This document shows positions 23,704-30,799 of a stretch of DNA of 64,000 bases, one piece after another. Location of the stretch: IMG/VR virus record IMGVR_UViG_3300044655_003531, positions 64,001-128,000 of that record. One strand, written 5' to 3'. Below the pieces are notes generated by a model, which saw only the letters and a program-made list of their open reading frames with translations, had not been told where the DNA came from and ran no database searches. Origin of the DNA: a virus. The position numbers and the translations under genes were made by a program. How positions within the stretch are numbered: the first letter of the stretch is position 1; every line of letters starts with the position of its first letter.

Positions 23704-25401
23704 TTATAAGCCATATCTGGCTTTTGTGGCATTGTAAACTTGTGTAATTTCAGCTGAGCTAAGAGCTCTATTGTAAATCAAGGTCATACCAACCTGTTGA
23801 TTTAGATATGACGCATACTGTGAATTGTATGAAATTGTGATCGGCAATGTGTTGTTTACATCTCCGCTAAATGTTCCTAAAGTTGTAACTGTGGTGTTGT
23901 TGATTTGATTCCAATTGGTTCCACTTCTTTGGACACCAATTAATTTATATCCACTCCAGCCGTTCAAACCACCATTTGGACTTGTTCTTCCTTCCAGTCT
24001 TGCCGTAGAACTGCTGATAATAAAATACAAATCCTGAGGACTTCCCGCCCATACAATAGACCATCCCGCCACGTTACCGTCGAATCTGCTTCCCTTTCTA
24101 ATTATAGTTTTAGCGGAACCAGGATAAGAAGGTATTCCACCCACCCACATAAGAATTGTAAAACCTCCGGTTCCAAAATTCAAACTTGTCGCGTCCGCTA
24201 TTTCCACGTAGTCATTGATCCCATCGAATGTGATTATTCCTCCTTCATTCGAAGAATAAGTTGGAGAGTTAACTAAAGTGCCATTAAATCCATTCCCACT
24301 CAGATCGTACCAGGTTGTTCCAGTCGTGGGATAAGAAGGGGTAAATCCCGCATCTAGATTTAGTACCAAACCGGAAGTAACTATCGGCTCGTATTCTCGG
24401 TTAACGATCAGAATGTCGTTCTGAGGAGCAGCCCAGCTCAATACGTCGCTGGCTGAACTAAAAGTATTTCTGAACACAACGCCAGACACAGTCACTAAAT
24501 CATTACCGCTTGATGCAGTGTAAATAACAGGGGGTGAGGCAGAAGCCCCCGCTGTGGCAGGATTACCCAGATAAATCGTGTAACCACCGGAAGCCGGAAG
24601 GATACCGTTCCAATACCCACCCTGTGATGTTTCATAATAGGAAACAGTATCCGAAGGGCCTAATAAAAAATTGCTTTTTTGGAGAGAGACAGAAGACAAA
24701 GCGCCATATCCGCCCAATAATTGGGCTATGGTAGGCTCGGTTCCATCTACAATATCGACTCTAGGGTAACACCAATATTGTCTAGGTAAGTTGCTCTCTG
24801 CATAGTATAGATAAGTTCTGTGTCTAGCCTGGGTAGATTCTGTTCGCCAGACGAAATCTAGAGAAATACCAGCATATCTACCCAAGCCAATAGTATATCT
24901 GCCAGATTCTGGTTTGTTAGCTCCAGTCCCCGATCCAGATGGCCAAACGTGTCCAACCACTAAAATCCAGGTGCTGTTAGGCATCTCGGCTGTAGTTGGC
25001 GGATCAGACGACGTCCAAAAATAGGGGTTAGTGTTGTTTGTTCCGGTGGAACGACTTAAAACTCCATTAGTAGAACCAAATCCATTTGTTCCAAAATAGA
25101 ACCGACCCTCCACATACACTGTCCTTTTTACCCACACAGAAAAACGATAGAGCTTAGTGTGATCTATAGAAAAATTTGTCGTGTTCCAACCTCCGTCATC
25201 ATTTCCACCTCCGTCGGGTAGTGACAACCACAAAACCGTTTCGTTGCCCCAAGGGTCCAGACCGTTTACCAGTAGATTCTCTGCTGCCCCGCCATTTCTG
25301 GAGAAACCAGTAGCTGAGCTATTCCCAGCTACCCAAGTTGTGTAGTTGAGTAAATTTTTGGTGTCCCTGGTAACTATCTGGGATTTAATGACATTGCCCA
25401 C
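23704..25401 (-). CDS. Tail fibre/adhesin-like protein with C-terminal LamG-type lectin domain
   Basis: This 565-residue virion-type protein probably binds the host surface. The C-terminal about 220 residues form a concanavalin A-like/LamG domain: GLVLNLDAG, TWYDLSGNGFNGTL, IITFDGINDYVEI, TILMWV and GMTLIYNRALSSAEITQVYNA. This pattern is common in Bacteroidetes phage fibres. The N-terminal half is rich in Gly, Asn, Thr and aromatic residues. GTG 25401 is chosen because a GATATATA box lies 4 nt upstream and no ATG follows nearby. It converges with the tagged gene at 23373-23699 with a 4-nt gap. Confidence 0.75.
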   Translation of the reverse strand: MGNVIKSQIVTRDTKNLLNYTTWVAGNSSATGFSRNGGAAENLLVNGLDPWGNETVLWLSLPDGGGNDDGGWNTTNFSIDHTKLYRFSVWVKRTVYVEGRFYFGTNGFGSTNGVLSRSTGTNNTNPYFWTSSDPPTTAEMPNSTWILVVGHVWPSGSGTGANKPESGRYTIGLGRYAGISLDFVWRTESTQARHRTYLYYAESNLPRQYWCYPRVDIVDGTEPTIAQLLGGYGALSSVSLQKSNFLLGPSDTVSYYETSQGGYWNGILPASGGYTIYLGNPATAGASASPPVIYTASSGNDLVTVSGVVFRNTFSSASDVLSWAAPQNDILIVNREYEPIVTSGLVLNLDAGFTPSYPTTGTTWYDLSGNGFNGTLVNSPTYSSNEGGIITFDGINDYVEIADATSLNFGTGGFTILMWVGGIPSYPGSAKTIIRKGSRFDGNVAGWSIVWAGSPQDLYFIISSSTARLEGRTSPNGGLNGWSGYKLIGVQRSGTNWNQINNTTVTTLGTFSGDVNNTLPITISYNSQYASYLNQQVGMTLIYNRALSSAEITQVYNATKARYGL

Positions 25402-25404
25402 CTC

Positions 25405-25797
25405 TTATATATCCAACCGAACCTCCTCTAAAAACTTGGCCAATTTTTTATCGGTCACCTCTAGATCTCTCATTTTTTGGATGAAAATTTTCCAGGAGTC
25501 GTGGGCATATCTGCCCACACCTGGCAGTTCTGAAACTTGATGAAACCCCTCTAGCCATTTGTGGCTCATCTGAATAATTCTTTGGGCTTTGACCCGAGAA
25601 AAGCCGGTGCTTTTGATCAACTGAATCAGCTGATCAACATCACAATTTACGGCAGTGTCAGGATCGGGCACGAAAGAAAAAACGTCAGGGAGCACTTTTC
25701 GGACTTGCTGGTTTGAGGTCTGGTTAAGAAGAATGCAGCAGACCAGCATTCTCCAGGGTTCTTCTACATAATCTTCTTGAATAAGTCTTTCTCTCAT
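25405..25797 (-). CDS. HhH-GPD DNA glycosylase, MBD4-like
   Basis: This is a base-excision repair glycosylase of 130 residues, a bare catalytic domain. The order of motifs follows the glycosylase domain of vertebrate MBD4: EPWRMLVCCILLNQTS, STGFSRVKAQRIIQMS, then the helix-hairpin-helix LPGVGRYAHDSWKIF with the catalytic Asp at residue 100. The Fe-S cluster cysteines of endonuclease III are absent. MBD4 enzymes remove T or U opposite G, so a role against deamination is likely. ATG 25797 is preferred over a TTG at 25812 that lies in the upstream terminator. The substrate is inferred. Confidence 0.75.
   Translation of the reverse strand: MRERLIQEDYVEEPWRMLVCCILLNQTSNQQVRKVLPDVFSFVPDPDTAVNCDVDQLIQLIKSTGFSRVKAQRIIQMSHKWLEGFHQVSELPGVGRYAHDSWKIFIQKMRDLEVTDKKLAKFLEEVRLDI
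25406..25414 (-). promoter_or_regulatory. Putative late promoter box GGATATATA
   Basis: On the minus strand GGATATATAAGAG is directly followed by the GTG at 25401. It supports that start codon and late expression. Confidence 0.5.
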
Positions 25798-25810
25798 AGA
25801 GCAAACATAC

Positions 25811-25837
25811 AAAAAACCCGGCTTAGTTCAGCCGGGC
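25811..25837 (-). terminator. Rho-independent terminator after hsp20
   Basis: A perfect 7-bp GC-rich stem (CCCGGCT/AGCCGGG, 6-nt loop) is followed on the minus strand by six T. Confidence 0.85.
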
Positions 25838-25862
25838 TTGCCTAAAAAGGAACTTCTGAAGG

Positions 25863-26219
25863 CTATAAAATTTCAATTTTTTTAGTCAGAGACTCTTTTC
25901 TTTTGGGGATTCTAAGGTGGAGAATTCCGTCCTGAAGTTTTGCCTCCGTCTTTTGACCTTGAACAGAGTTTGGAAGTTTGAACTTTTTAGAAATTTCAGA
26001 TGACCAGGGATTGGTGTCAGATTTTGCCTGCAGGGTCAGAATATTGTCGCTGACCTCTGCCAGGATTTCGCTCTGTTTATAACCTGGCATTTTGAATTGG
26101 GCTTCGAAGGCATCCTCTTGTTCTGAAACTTTATAGTCCAGATTTTCGACGATCTTAAGATCGTTGCCGAGGATTCTCTCCATCATTTCCAAGGGGTGGT
26201 AATAGTACATAGTTTTCAT
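25863..26219 (-). CDS. hsp20: Small heat-shock protein Hsp20 (alpha-crystallin)
   Basis: This ATP-independent holdase chaperone has 118 residues. The alpha-crystallin domain spans residues 25-110 with FEAQFKMPGYKQSEI, ISKKFKLPNSV and the family ending KLQDGILHLRIPKRK. The N-terminal arm is short and the C-terminal IxI motif appears as IEI. Hsp20 genes are frequent in T4-like cyanophages, where a role in scaffold or head assembly has been proposed. The gene has its own terminator and an upstream gap of 107 nt, so it is probably expressed alone; no GATATATA box is seen there. Confidence 0.92.
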   Translation of the reverse strand: MKTMYYYHPLEMMERILGNDLKIVENLDYKVSEQEDAFEAQFKMPGYKQSEILAEVSDNILTLQAKSDTNPWSSEISKKFKLPNSVQGQKTEAKLQDGILHLRIPKRKESLTKKIEIL

Positions 26220-26326
26220 AGTGATTTTTTTTAATCACTGCTAATCAATCTTTGTACCAAAAAGAAATTTACGAGGATAATCGAAATTTTGTCACCCTTT
26301 CCCAGGTTTTTTAAGACAATTTGTCG

Positions 26327-26803
26327 TTATTTGCCTTGAAATTTTTTCATGATCTGGATAAAGTCACTGAAGGATTGAATCGGGTTGGACGTTCTTCCAG
26401 TTTTTTTCTTTTTCGTGGATTGGGCGGCTGGAGTTCCAACTTTCAGACTGGGAAATTTATCGCCTGAGCCCTGTTTGGCAGGATCGTAAAAATTTTGGTT
26501 CGTACCAGGTCCTTCAGGAGGGGTGACCGCTCCCATGCCAGGAGTAGCGTTCAAGGTGGCAAAGGCACCCTCACTTTCACTTAGATCGTAGTCGGGATAG
26601 CCAGAATCTTGAACAAACTTTTCGGCTTGCCATGTTTCTGCACAGTATTCATTTTCGTGCATCCAATCGGCCAGTCTCTCTAGAATGCTGTCTGAACCAG
26701 AACATTCTGATTCGAAAAAAGGCATCTCGTCAGAGAGATCTTCTAGACACACAACTGCGTAACCTTGAGTCGAATTGCCTGTTGGAAAATAGGTGTTTTT
26801 CAT
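26327..26803 (-). CDS. Hypothetical protein with tag-like motif at its C-terminus
   Basis: This 158-residue protein is not recognised. The N-terminal 80 residues are acidic and aromatic (LADWMHENEYCAETWQAEKF). The middle is Gly/Pro-rich and probably unfolded. The last 20 residues (NPIQSFSDFIQIMKK) resemble the NPIQSF-type tag found at the N-terminus of the LRR-like protein at 525 and of other proteins here. If the tag works in capsid targeting, a C-terminal copy would be unusual. It lies 4 nt downstream of the next small gene. Confidence 0.5.
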   Translation of the reverse strand: MKNTYFPTGNSTQGYAVVCLEDLSDEMPFFESECSGSDSILERLADWMHENEYCAETWQAEKFVQDSGYPDYDLSESEGAFATLNATPGMGAVTPPEGPGTNQNFYDPAKQGSGDKFPSLKVGTPAAQSTKKKKTGRTSNPIQSFSDFIQIMKKFQGK

Positions 26804-26807
26804 GGGT

Positions 26808-27047
26808 TTATGCTAATATTTCTGAGACGTCTTTGGCGAAAATCCTGACAGTTCGATTTGGATCTTCGATGGCAATATAGCCGATGACCATCCCATTGAC
26901 ATCTTTAATGGGAGATTGGATTGATAAAATTTTACCACTCGTGTGTCTGACCTTCTTGCCCACATAGGGGTCGTCGCTAGACTGAATCTCTTGTCTTTCG
27001 GTCAGAATTTGATTCAAATTTTGATTGTTGCCGCATCCACAGGACAT
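26808..27047 (-). CDS. Small hypothetical protein with N-terminal Cys-Gly-Cys-Gly
   Basis: This 79-residue protein has a glycine/cysteine-rich start (MSCGCGNNQN) and a compact beta-type remainder (YVGKKVRHTSGKILSIQSP and VIGYIAIEDPNRTVRIFAKDV) that resembles a small SH3-like barrel. The function is unknown. A GATATATA box lies 22 nt upstream, so it is probably the first gene of a two-gene unit with the 158-residue protein. Confidence 0.55.
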   Translation of the reverse strand: MSCGCGNNQNLNQILTERQEIQSSDDPYVGKKVRHTSGKILSIQSPIKDVNGMVIGYIAIEDPNRTVRIFAKDVSEILA

Positions 27048-27069
27048 AAAAAAGAGTTTAAATTTTTAG

Positions 27070-27078
27070 TATATATCT
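27070..27078 (-). promoter_or_regulatory. Putative late promoter box AGATATATA
   Basis: The box lies about 22 nt upstream of the ATG at 27047, leaving a short A/T-rich leader. Confidence 0.45.
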
Positions 27079-27084
27079 CAAAAA

Positions 27085-27498
27085 CTATCTAAAGTTTCCT
27101 CTCATTTCTTTCCTTTTTAAATAATAATACAGGTAATTAAGGGCTCTGAGATAGTCGGCCGGTTTAGTAAAAGGCCCCGGAAATTTTTTGATTTCATTTC
27201 CAAATCCCTCGGGAATTGTGTCGTCAACTTTCGGATTGTATCTTCTAACAATGCCTGTGGGATGGATTGTATAGAAGATTTTCTCCTCACCTGGCTCTAA
27301 AGATTCCTGATCAGGACGAAAAAATTTAAGGGTGTTGTTGAGACCCTGTTGAAGAGAATGCTGCTCAACAAAGCCCAGATCCAGAATTTTTTGATAAATG
27401 TCAGATTTCCTGATGCCTCCAAGAGAAAGACTCCTACGGGTATCGGTTAGATATTCTTCCCGAGGATCGTAGTCTTCATATTCGAGCAGGAATCTCAT
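27085..27498 (-). CDS. Hypothetical protein
   Basis: This 137-residue protein begins MRFLLEYEDYDPREEYL, which may be a shortened form of the shared tag (LLE followed by Y), but the match is weak. The rest suggests a small mixed alpha/beta domain (IYQKILDLGFVEQHSLQQGL and KIFYTIHPTGIVRRYNP) and ends in a basic helix. ATG 27498 is preferred because it follows the upstream gene's TAG by one base; a longer frame would overlap that gene by 44 nt. Unknown function. Confidence 0.55.
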   Translation of the reverse strand: MRFLLEYEDYDPREEYLTDTRRSLSLGGIRKSDIYQKILDLGFVEQHSLQQGLNNTLKFFRPDQESLEPGEEKIFYTIHPTGIVRRYNPKVDDTIPEGFGNEIKKFPGPFTKPADYLRALNYLYYYLKRKEMRGNFR

Positions 27499-27499
27499 G

Positions 27500-27928
27500 C
27501 TATTTTTTCTTCTTCTTGCTCTTGATGTAATCTCTGTAGTCAACCAAATTAGACATTGTTTTTTTAGTTTTGGTTGCTTCTGGGTTCAGATGCGGAATGA
27601 TAGGTTTAATGCCTCCCCCGGGGCTGATACCAGGAGAAAAGCTGGGAACCTTCTTGGATCCAATCAAAGGAGAAGTAGCACCCGCCACTGGAATTCCTTT
27701 TTCTGAGATTTCATCCTCGTTTACTTCTTCTTCTTTTACATAATGAGGGAGTTTTTTAGATTTAGTGGAGGCAAATTTTTCCAACTCCTTGTTGGTCATT
27801 TCTCCGTCTGCTATTTCCTTAATGGCTTTTCTGTATCTAGGATCTATATCCTTCAACTTCAGTTGTCCTGTTCTTAAGGCCCAAGCCTGACCCATGAAAG
27901 ATTGCTGTGCTCTTGAAACTGCTGGCAT
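27500..27928 (-). CDS. DUF3008-like protein
   Basis: This 142-residue protein has an N-terminal half of the DUF3008 type: MPAVSRAQQSFMGQAWALRTG, later ELEKFASTKSKKLPHYV. That short helical domain is common in phages and has no known function. The C-terminal half is disordered, rich in Gly, Pro and Lys, and ends NLVDYRDYIKSKKKKK, which again recalls the tag motif at the wrong end of the protein. It sits upstream of the 137-residue gene with a one-base gap. A DNA-associated or virion role is possible given the basic tail. Confidence 0.6.
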   Translation of the reverse strand: MPAVSRAQQSFMGQAWALRTGQLKLKDIDPRYRKAIKEIADGEMTNKELEKFASTKSKKLPHYVKEEEVNEDEISEKGIPVAGATSPLIGSKKVPSFSPGISPGGGIKPIIPHLNPEATKTKKTMSNLVDYRDYIKSKKKKK

Positions 27929-27972
27929 TTGTTTTTTTGTTTTTTTGTTATTCGGGAGGTCCCGCGGTGATC

Positions 27973-28290
27973 TTATTTTCTAAATTTATTCGGAAAAAGC
28001 ATCCTCCACTCGTGGCCTTTAGGCACCTGGGAAGTTTTGACTCCGAAGATTTTTTCTTCTGGACAAGGATCTTCTCCGTTGATGGTGAAGCCGTTGTTAC
28101 AAGCCCAGGTTTCTAAACTGCGATTGATGTTTTGTCCGACTGACCAGGGAAATCTCATGCCTCTAGGATTGTCGATGCTTTCTATTCTTGAACCTTGAAG
28201 AGTCAGAGTGATCTTTGCCCGATTCCGGGTGGATTCTAATTCTACTGTTCTCCCCCTGGACCAAGATTCATAAACAGTGATGTGTTTCAT
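27973..28290 (-). CDS. Hypothetical protein
   Basis: This 105-residue basic protein is not recognised. It starts MKHITVYESWSRGR, a weak relative of the shared tag. The middle looks like a small beta domain (AKITLTLQGSRIESID), followed by the segment WACNNGFTINGEDPCPEEKIFG with two cysteines. It ends in a basic tail (NKFRK). It is 9 nt downstream of the DUF5661-like gene and part of the same run of small genes. Confidence 0.5.
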   Translation of the reverse strand: MKHITVYESWSRGRTVELESTRNRAKITLTLQGSRIESIDNPRGMRFPWSVGQNINRSLETWACNNGFTINGEDPCPEEKIFGVKTSQVPKGHEWRMLFPNKFRK

Positions 28291-28299
28291 AGTCGTTTG

Positions 28300-28869
28300 C
28301 TAACCCTCTATTTTTTTTAGTTTGATGTAGTAGTTTGGATCCTCGTAGAGATGATCCATGGCAATTTCCCTGGCCTGCTGTGGTCTTTGGGTGTGTTCCA
28401 TCTCGACAAAAACTCCGTCCACTAGCTGTTGAGTTAAATGATCTAGAATTTCTGATAAAGATGAAGAATTTTTACCGGAGTGTTTAAGAGCTATATCTAA
28501 AATTGTCAGTTTATCCGATTTGCCTCCTTTCAAAAACTCTAAATTCGTCGCACCTTCTTTAAGATACAGTCCCTTCATTTTTTTCTTGATCTGAGCAGCT
28601 GTCATCGGTTTGCTGTTCAAATTCCAGTTGGCGGCAGGATTAATGATTTTAGAGGATTTCTTTTTCCACTCTGGAAATGTCCACAACCACTTATTGTAGG
28701 CTTTTCCCACTATCTCAAACCCTTTATCCCCCGGCTGAATAGCAATTGGAGACTGGGGAGGAATATAAGAACCCGTTTCAGCCTCGTGGGTCATCTCCGG
28801 ATCTCGATTTAATTTTTGATCGGATTCGTTGAGATATTTTCGAGACTGAAATGGGTTTTGACGTGTCAT
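28300..28869 (-). CDS. DUF5661-like protein with tagged N-terminus
   Basis: This 189-residue protein ends with the conserved element DGVFVEMEHTQRPQQAREIAMDHLYEDPNYYIKLKKIE, an E-x-E-H-T...A-x-D-H-L-x-E-x-P-x-Y-Y pattern that I associate with the phage family DUF5661 (unknown function). The N-terminus (QNPFQSRKYLNES) fits the shared tag with a possible cut after LNE. The middle segment is basic and Trp-rich. It is in a run of small genes reading leftward, 17 nt from the DUF4494-like gene. Confidence 0.6.
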   Translation of the reverse strand: MTRQNPFQSRKYLNESDQKLNRDPEMTHEAETGSYIPPQSPIAIQPGDKGFEIVGKAYNKWLWTFPEWKKKSSKIINPAANWNLNSKPMTAAQIKKKMKGLYLKEGATNLEFLKGGKSDKLTILDIALKHSGKNSSSLSEILDHLTQQLVDGVFVEMEHTQRPQQAREIAMDHLYEDPNYYIKLKKIEG

Positions 28870-28886
28870 GATCTATTGATTCTTTT

Positions 28887-29093
28887 TTAGCCTATCACGG
28901 CTTCTATTTTTGATTTGGTGATCTGAGTGGTTTCAAAAAAACCGGATATTCCAGAGAGGTGTGAAGCAACTTTGTGCTCCACCTCGAGCACAGACTCTGC
29001 CTCTACTAAGAATTCGGATTTAATCATAACAGGATCTCCATTTTTTTTGTTATCACCTGACTCAAATTGTACTTTTGCAATGTAGTAAGACAT
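28887..29093 (-). CDS. DUF4494-like small protein
   Basis: This 68-residue protein has the pattern MSYYIAKVQFESGDNKKNG, KSEFLVEAESVLEVEHKV and ITKSKIEAVIG, matching the DUF4494 family as I know it, which occurs mainly in Bacteroidetes and their phages. The function is unknown; the size suggests a ferredoxin-like fold. ATG 29093 is preferred over a TTG 15 nt upstream because it follows an A-rich stretch. It supports a Bacteroidetes-type host. Confidence 0.6.
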   Translation of the reverse strand: MSYYIAKVQFESGDNKKNGDPVMIKSEFLVEAESVLEVEHKVASHLSGISGFFETTQITKSKIEAVIG

Positions 29094-29139
29094 AAGATTT
29101 TTTTTCAATTTTTAGCAGATCGAATGGGCTTTGTTTCTG

Positions 29140-30483
29140 TTATATTCCAAGTTTCTCTCTAGTTTTAGGTCCCACTATTCCATCATCCACCAAACCTTTT
29201 TTCCTTTGAAATTCCTTAACAGCCTGTTCAGTTTTAGGACCAAAATTAGTTCTTTGGGTTCCTAAATTTGTCATGCCCAATGCATCCTGGAGTTTACCGA
29301 CCTCCTCAGACTTCATTCCTCTTTTTAAGACTTCTTTTCCTCCGCTGCCTGCTGACTGGACGGATCCAGATCCTCCCGAGTCCTTTCCTTCTGAGTCTTC
29401 TTTTTTAACTTCACTAAATCCCAAGGCACCCAATAGAACTTGTTTTTGATCGGAGCTTAAACTGGAAGCCCATTTTTTCAAATCTTCCTTTGTTTTGATT
29501 GACGAAGGAAATTTTATATCTTTTACTTCTTCTTCTTCTTTATATTTTTGATCTTTTTCTCCTTTATTATCTTCTTCTGAAGTTAAAAGTTTTCTGAATT
29601 CTTCTATTTGTTTAACGATTGTTTCGGCCCAAACTTCTTTTGATGATTTGCCAAGGTCAACATTTTCCAATTCTTGCTGACCCCCTTTAGATTTTTGAGA
29701 GGACTTGAAATTGATTTTTGCTCCTTTTGCATTTAGATCCGTGACCAATTTTCCCATCATTTCTTGGGAAACTTCCACTGCCTTGTCTTTGAAAGTCGTA
29801 GAAAAAGCCAAGCCAAAAAGTTCCAATAAGTTCGATAATTGTTCGGACACAACTTCATTGTATCCTGAGAATTCCTCATCCGATAAAGCCTTACCCACCA
29901 TTTCTATCAATTGGTCATAGGTAGTTTCTTCTCTTAAGGAGGTCATACTTTTAACAATCCCCCTTTCTACTGCATTCATTTCTTTCCAGATTTGGGGCCA
30001 AACCTGGAGCCAAAATTCTTTAGGCTCGATTTTAGTTTCTTCAATAATAGGCTTACCATCAAATTTGACAGACGGAATAAAGTACTTAGACACTATAGGA
30101 AAAATCTTATTGAGTGACCTTTCGATTAGAGCCTTAATAGCCACTTTATATTTGGAATCGATGTTGTCTAGGGTTTCAGTTTTGACTTCTTCGATCCAGG
30201 TATTCATAACATTGTTTGCTATCCCGTATGGTTCAACACTTTGACCGTTAATGTCGATTTTTTGCTCCATAGGTAATTCTTTGCCCTTAATTTGATAAAA
30301 GGGCGTACTCAAACGTTTTTGGCTTTCTTCTTGATCACCCAGGACTGGAGAATCCCCTCCTCTTTTTTTTCCGATTTTATCGAGTTTTTTTTCTAATCTT
30401 TCTTCCCTTCTTTGCAGTCTCCTCTCCTTTCGACTCATTTCTTCTTCTAAAATATAATCAGAGAATTTAATAATAGAGTTCAT
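29140..30483 (-). CDS. Peptidoglycan-binding-domain protein with capsid-targeting-like N-terminus
   Basis: This 447-residue protein has the tag NSIIKFSDYILEEE at its start, with a possible prohead-protease cut after ILE. Residues 15-40 are a basic coiled coil (SRKERRLQRREERLEKKL). A long helical, acidic middle follows. The C-terminal 65 residues are a PG_binding_1 domain (LKRGMKSEEVGKLQDALG, TEQAVKEFQRKKGLVDDGIVGPKTREKL). No catalytic domain is recognised, so it may anchor another enzyme to the cell wall or act in a virion-delivered lysis complex. A GATATATA box lies 15 nt upstream of the ATG. Confidence 0.75.
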   Translation of the reverse strand: MNSIIKFSDYILEEEMSRKERRLQRREERLEKKLDKIGKKRGGDSPVLGDQEESQKRLSTPFYQIKGKELPMEQKIDINGQSVEPYGIANNVMNTWIEEVKTETLDNIDSKYKVAIKALIERSLNKIFPIVSKYFIPSVKFDGKPIIEETKIEPKEFWLQVWPQIWKEMNAVERGIVKSMTSLREETTYDQLIEMVGKALSDEEFSGYNEVVSEQLSNLLELFGLAFSTTFKDKAVEVSQEMMGKLVTDLNAKGAKINFKSSQKSKGGQQELENVDLGKSSKEVWAETIVKQIEEFRKLLTSEEDNKGEKDQKYKEEEEVKDIKFPSSIKTKEDLKKWASSLSSDQKQVLLGALGFSEVKKEDSEGKDSGGSGSVQSAGSGGKEVLKRGMKSEEVGKLQDALGMTNLGTQRTNFGPKTEQAVKEFQRKKGLVDDGIVGPKTREKLGI

Positions 30484-30498
30484 AGAATTTTTTTTTTG

Positions 30499-30507
30499 TA
30501 TATATCC
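30499..30507 (-). promoter_or_regulatory. Putative late promoter box GGATATATA
   Basis: The box stands 15 nt upstream of the ATG at 30483 and directly downstream of the histone-like gene's terminator, so transcription units are cleanly separated. Confidence 0.55.
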
Positions 30508-30520
30508 AAATGATGTACCA

Positions 30521-30546
30521 CAAAAAAGCAGTCCGAAGACTGCTTT
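30521..30546 (-). terminator. Rho-independent terminator after the histone-like gene (UUCG tetraloop)
   Basis: On the minus strand AAAGCAGTC-TTCG-GACTGC is followed by a run of six T. The stem is 9 bp with a stable UUCG loop. Confidence 0.85.
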
Positions 30547-30566
30547 CTAAAATAAAGAAGAAAATT

Positions 30567-30746
30567 CTAAGCTGCCTTGGATTTTTGATCTTGTATATCA
30601 ATTCTGATCTGCTGGGCAAGTTTTTTCAGTTCTTGCATTGCAACTCTTACCCGAGTACCAGCGGCTTTATTTCCTTTTTCAGTGAATTTCTGGAATTCAG
30701 GTTCAATTTGAGAGATGAGATTTTTAATTTCTTGAAAAGCTTCCAT
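30567..30746 (-). CDS. Histone H1-like (Hc1-type) DNA-binding protein
   Basis: This 59-residue basic helical protein has the motif EKGNKAAGTRVRVAMQELKKLA, which matches the small histone H1/Hc1-like proteins common in Bacteroidetes (typically KGNKAAGTRARKALQELK). It likely binds DNA and could compact phage or host DNA. The ATG at 30746 is preceded by A/T-rich sequence, and the gene ends just before a strong terminator, so it forms its own unit. An antisense open frame across it has no domain support. It is easily missed because of its length. Confidence 0.8.
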   Translation of the reverse strand: MEAFQEIKNLISQIEPEFQKFTEKGNKAAGTRVRVAMQELKKLAQQIRIDIQDQKSKAA

Positions 30747-30799
30747 AATAGATAATTTTTATTTATTATAGAATAGTATAAGAAAAAGTTTCATCAAAA

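Noticed and set aside
30510-30755. Plus-strand frame of 81 codons
   Set aside because: It is antisense to the histone-like gene and its terminator; its sequence has no recognisable domain.
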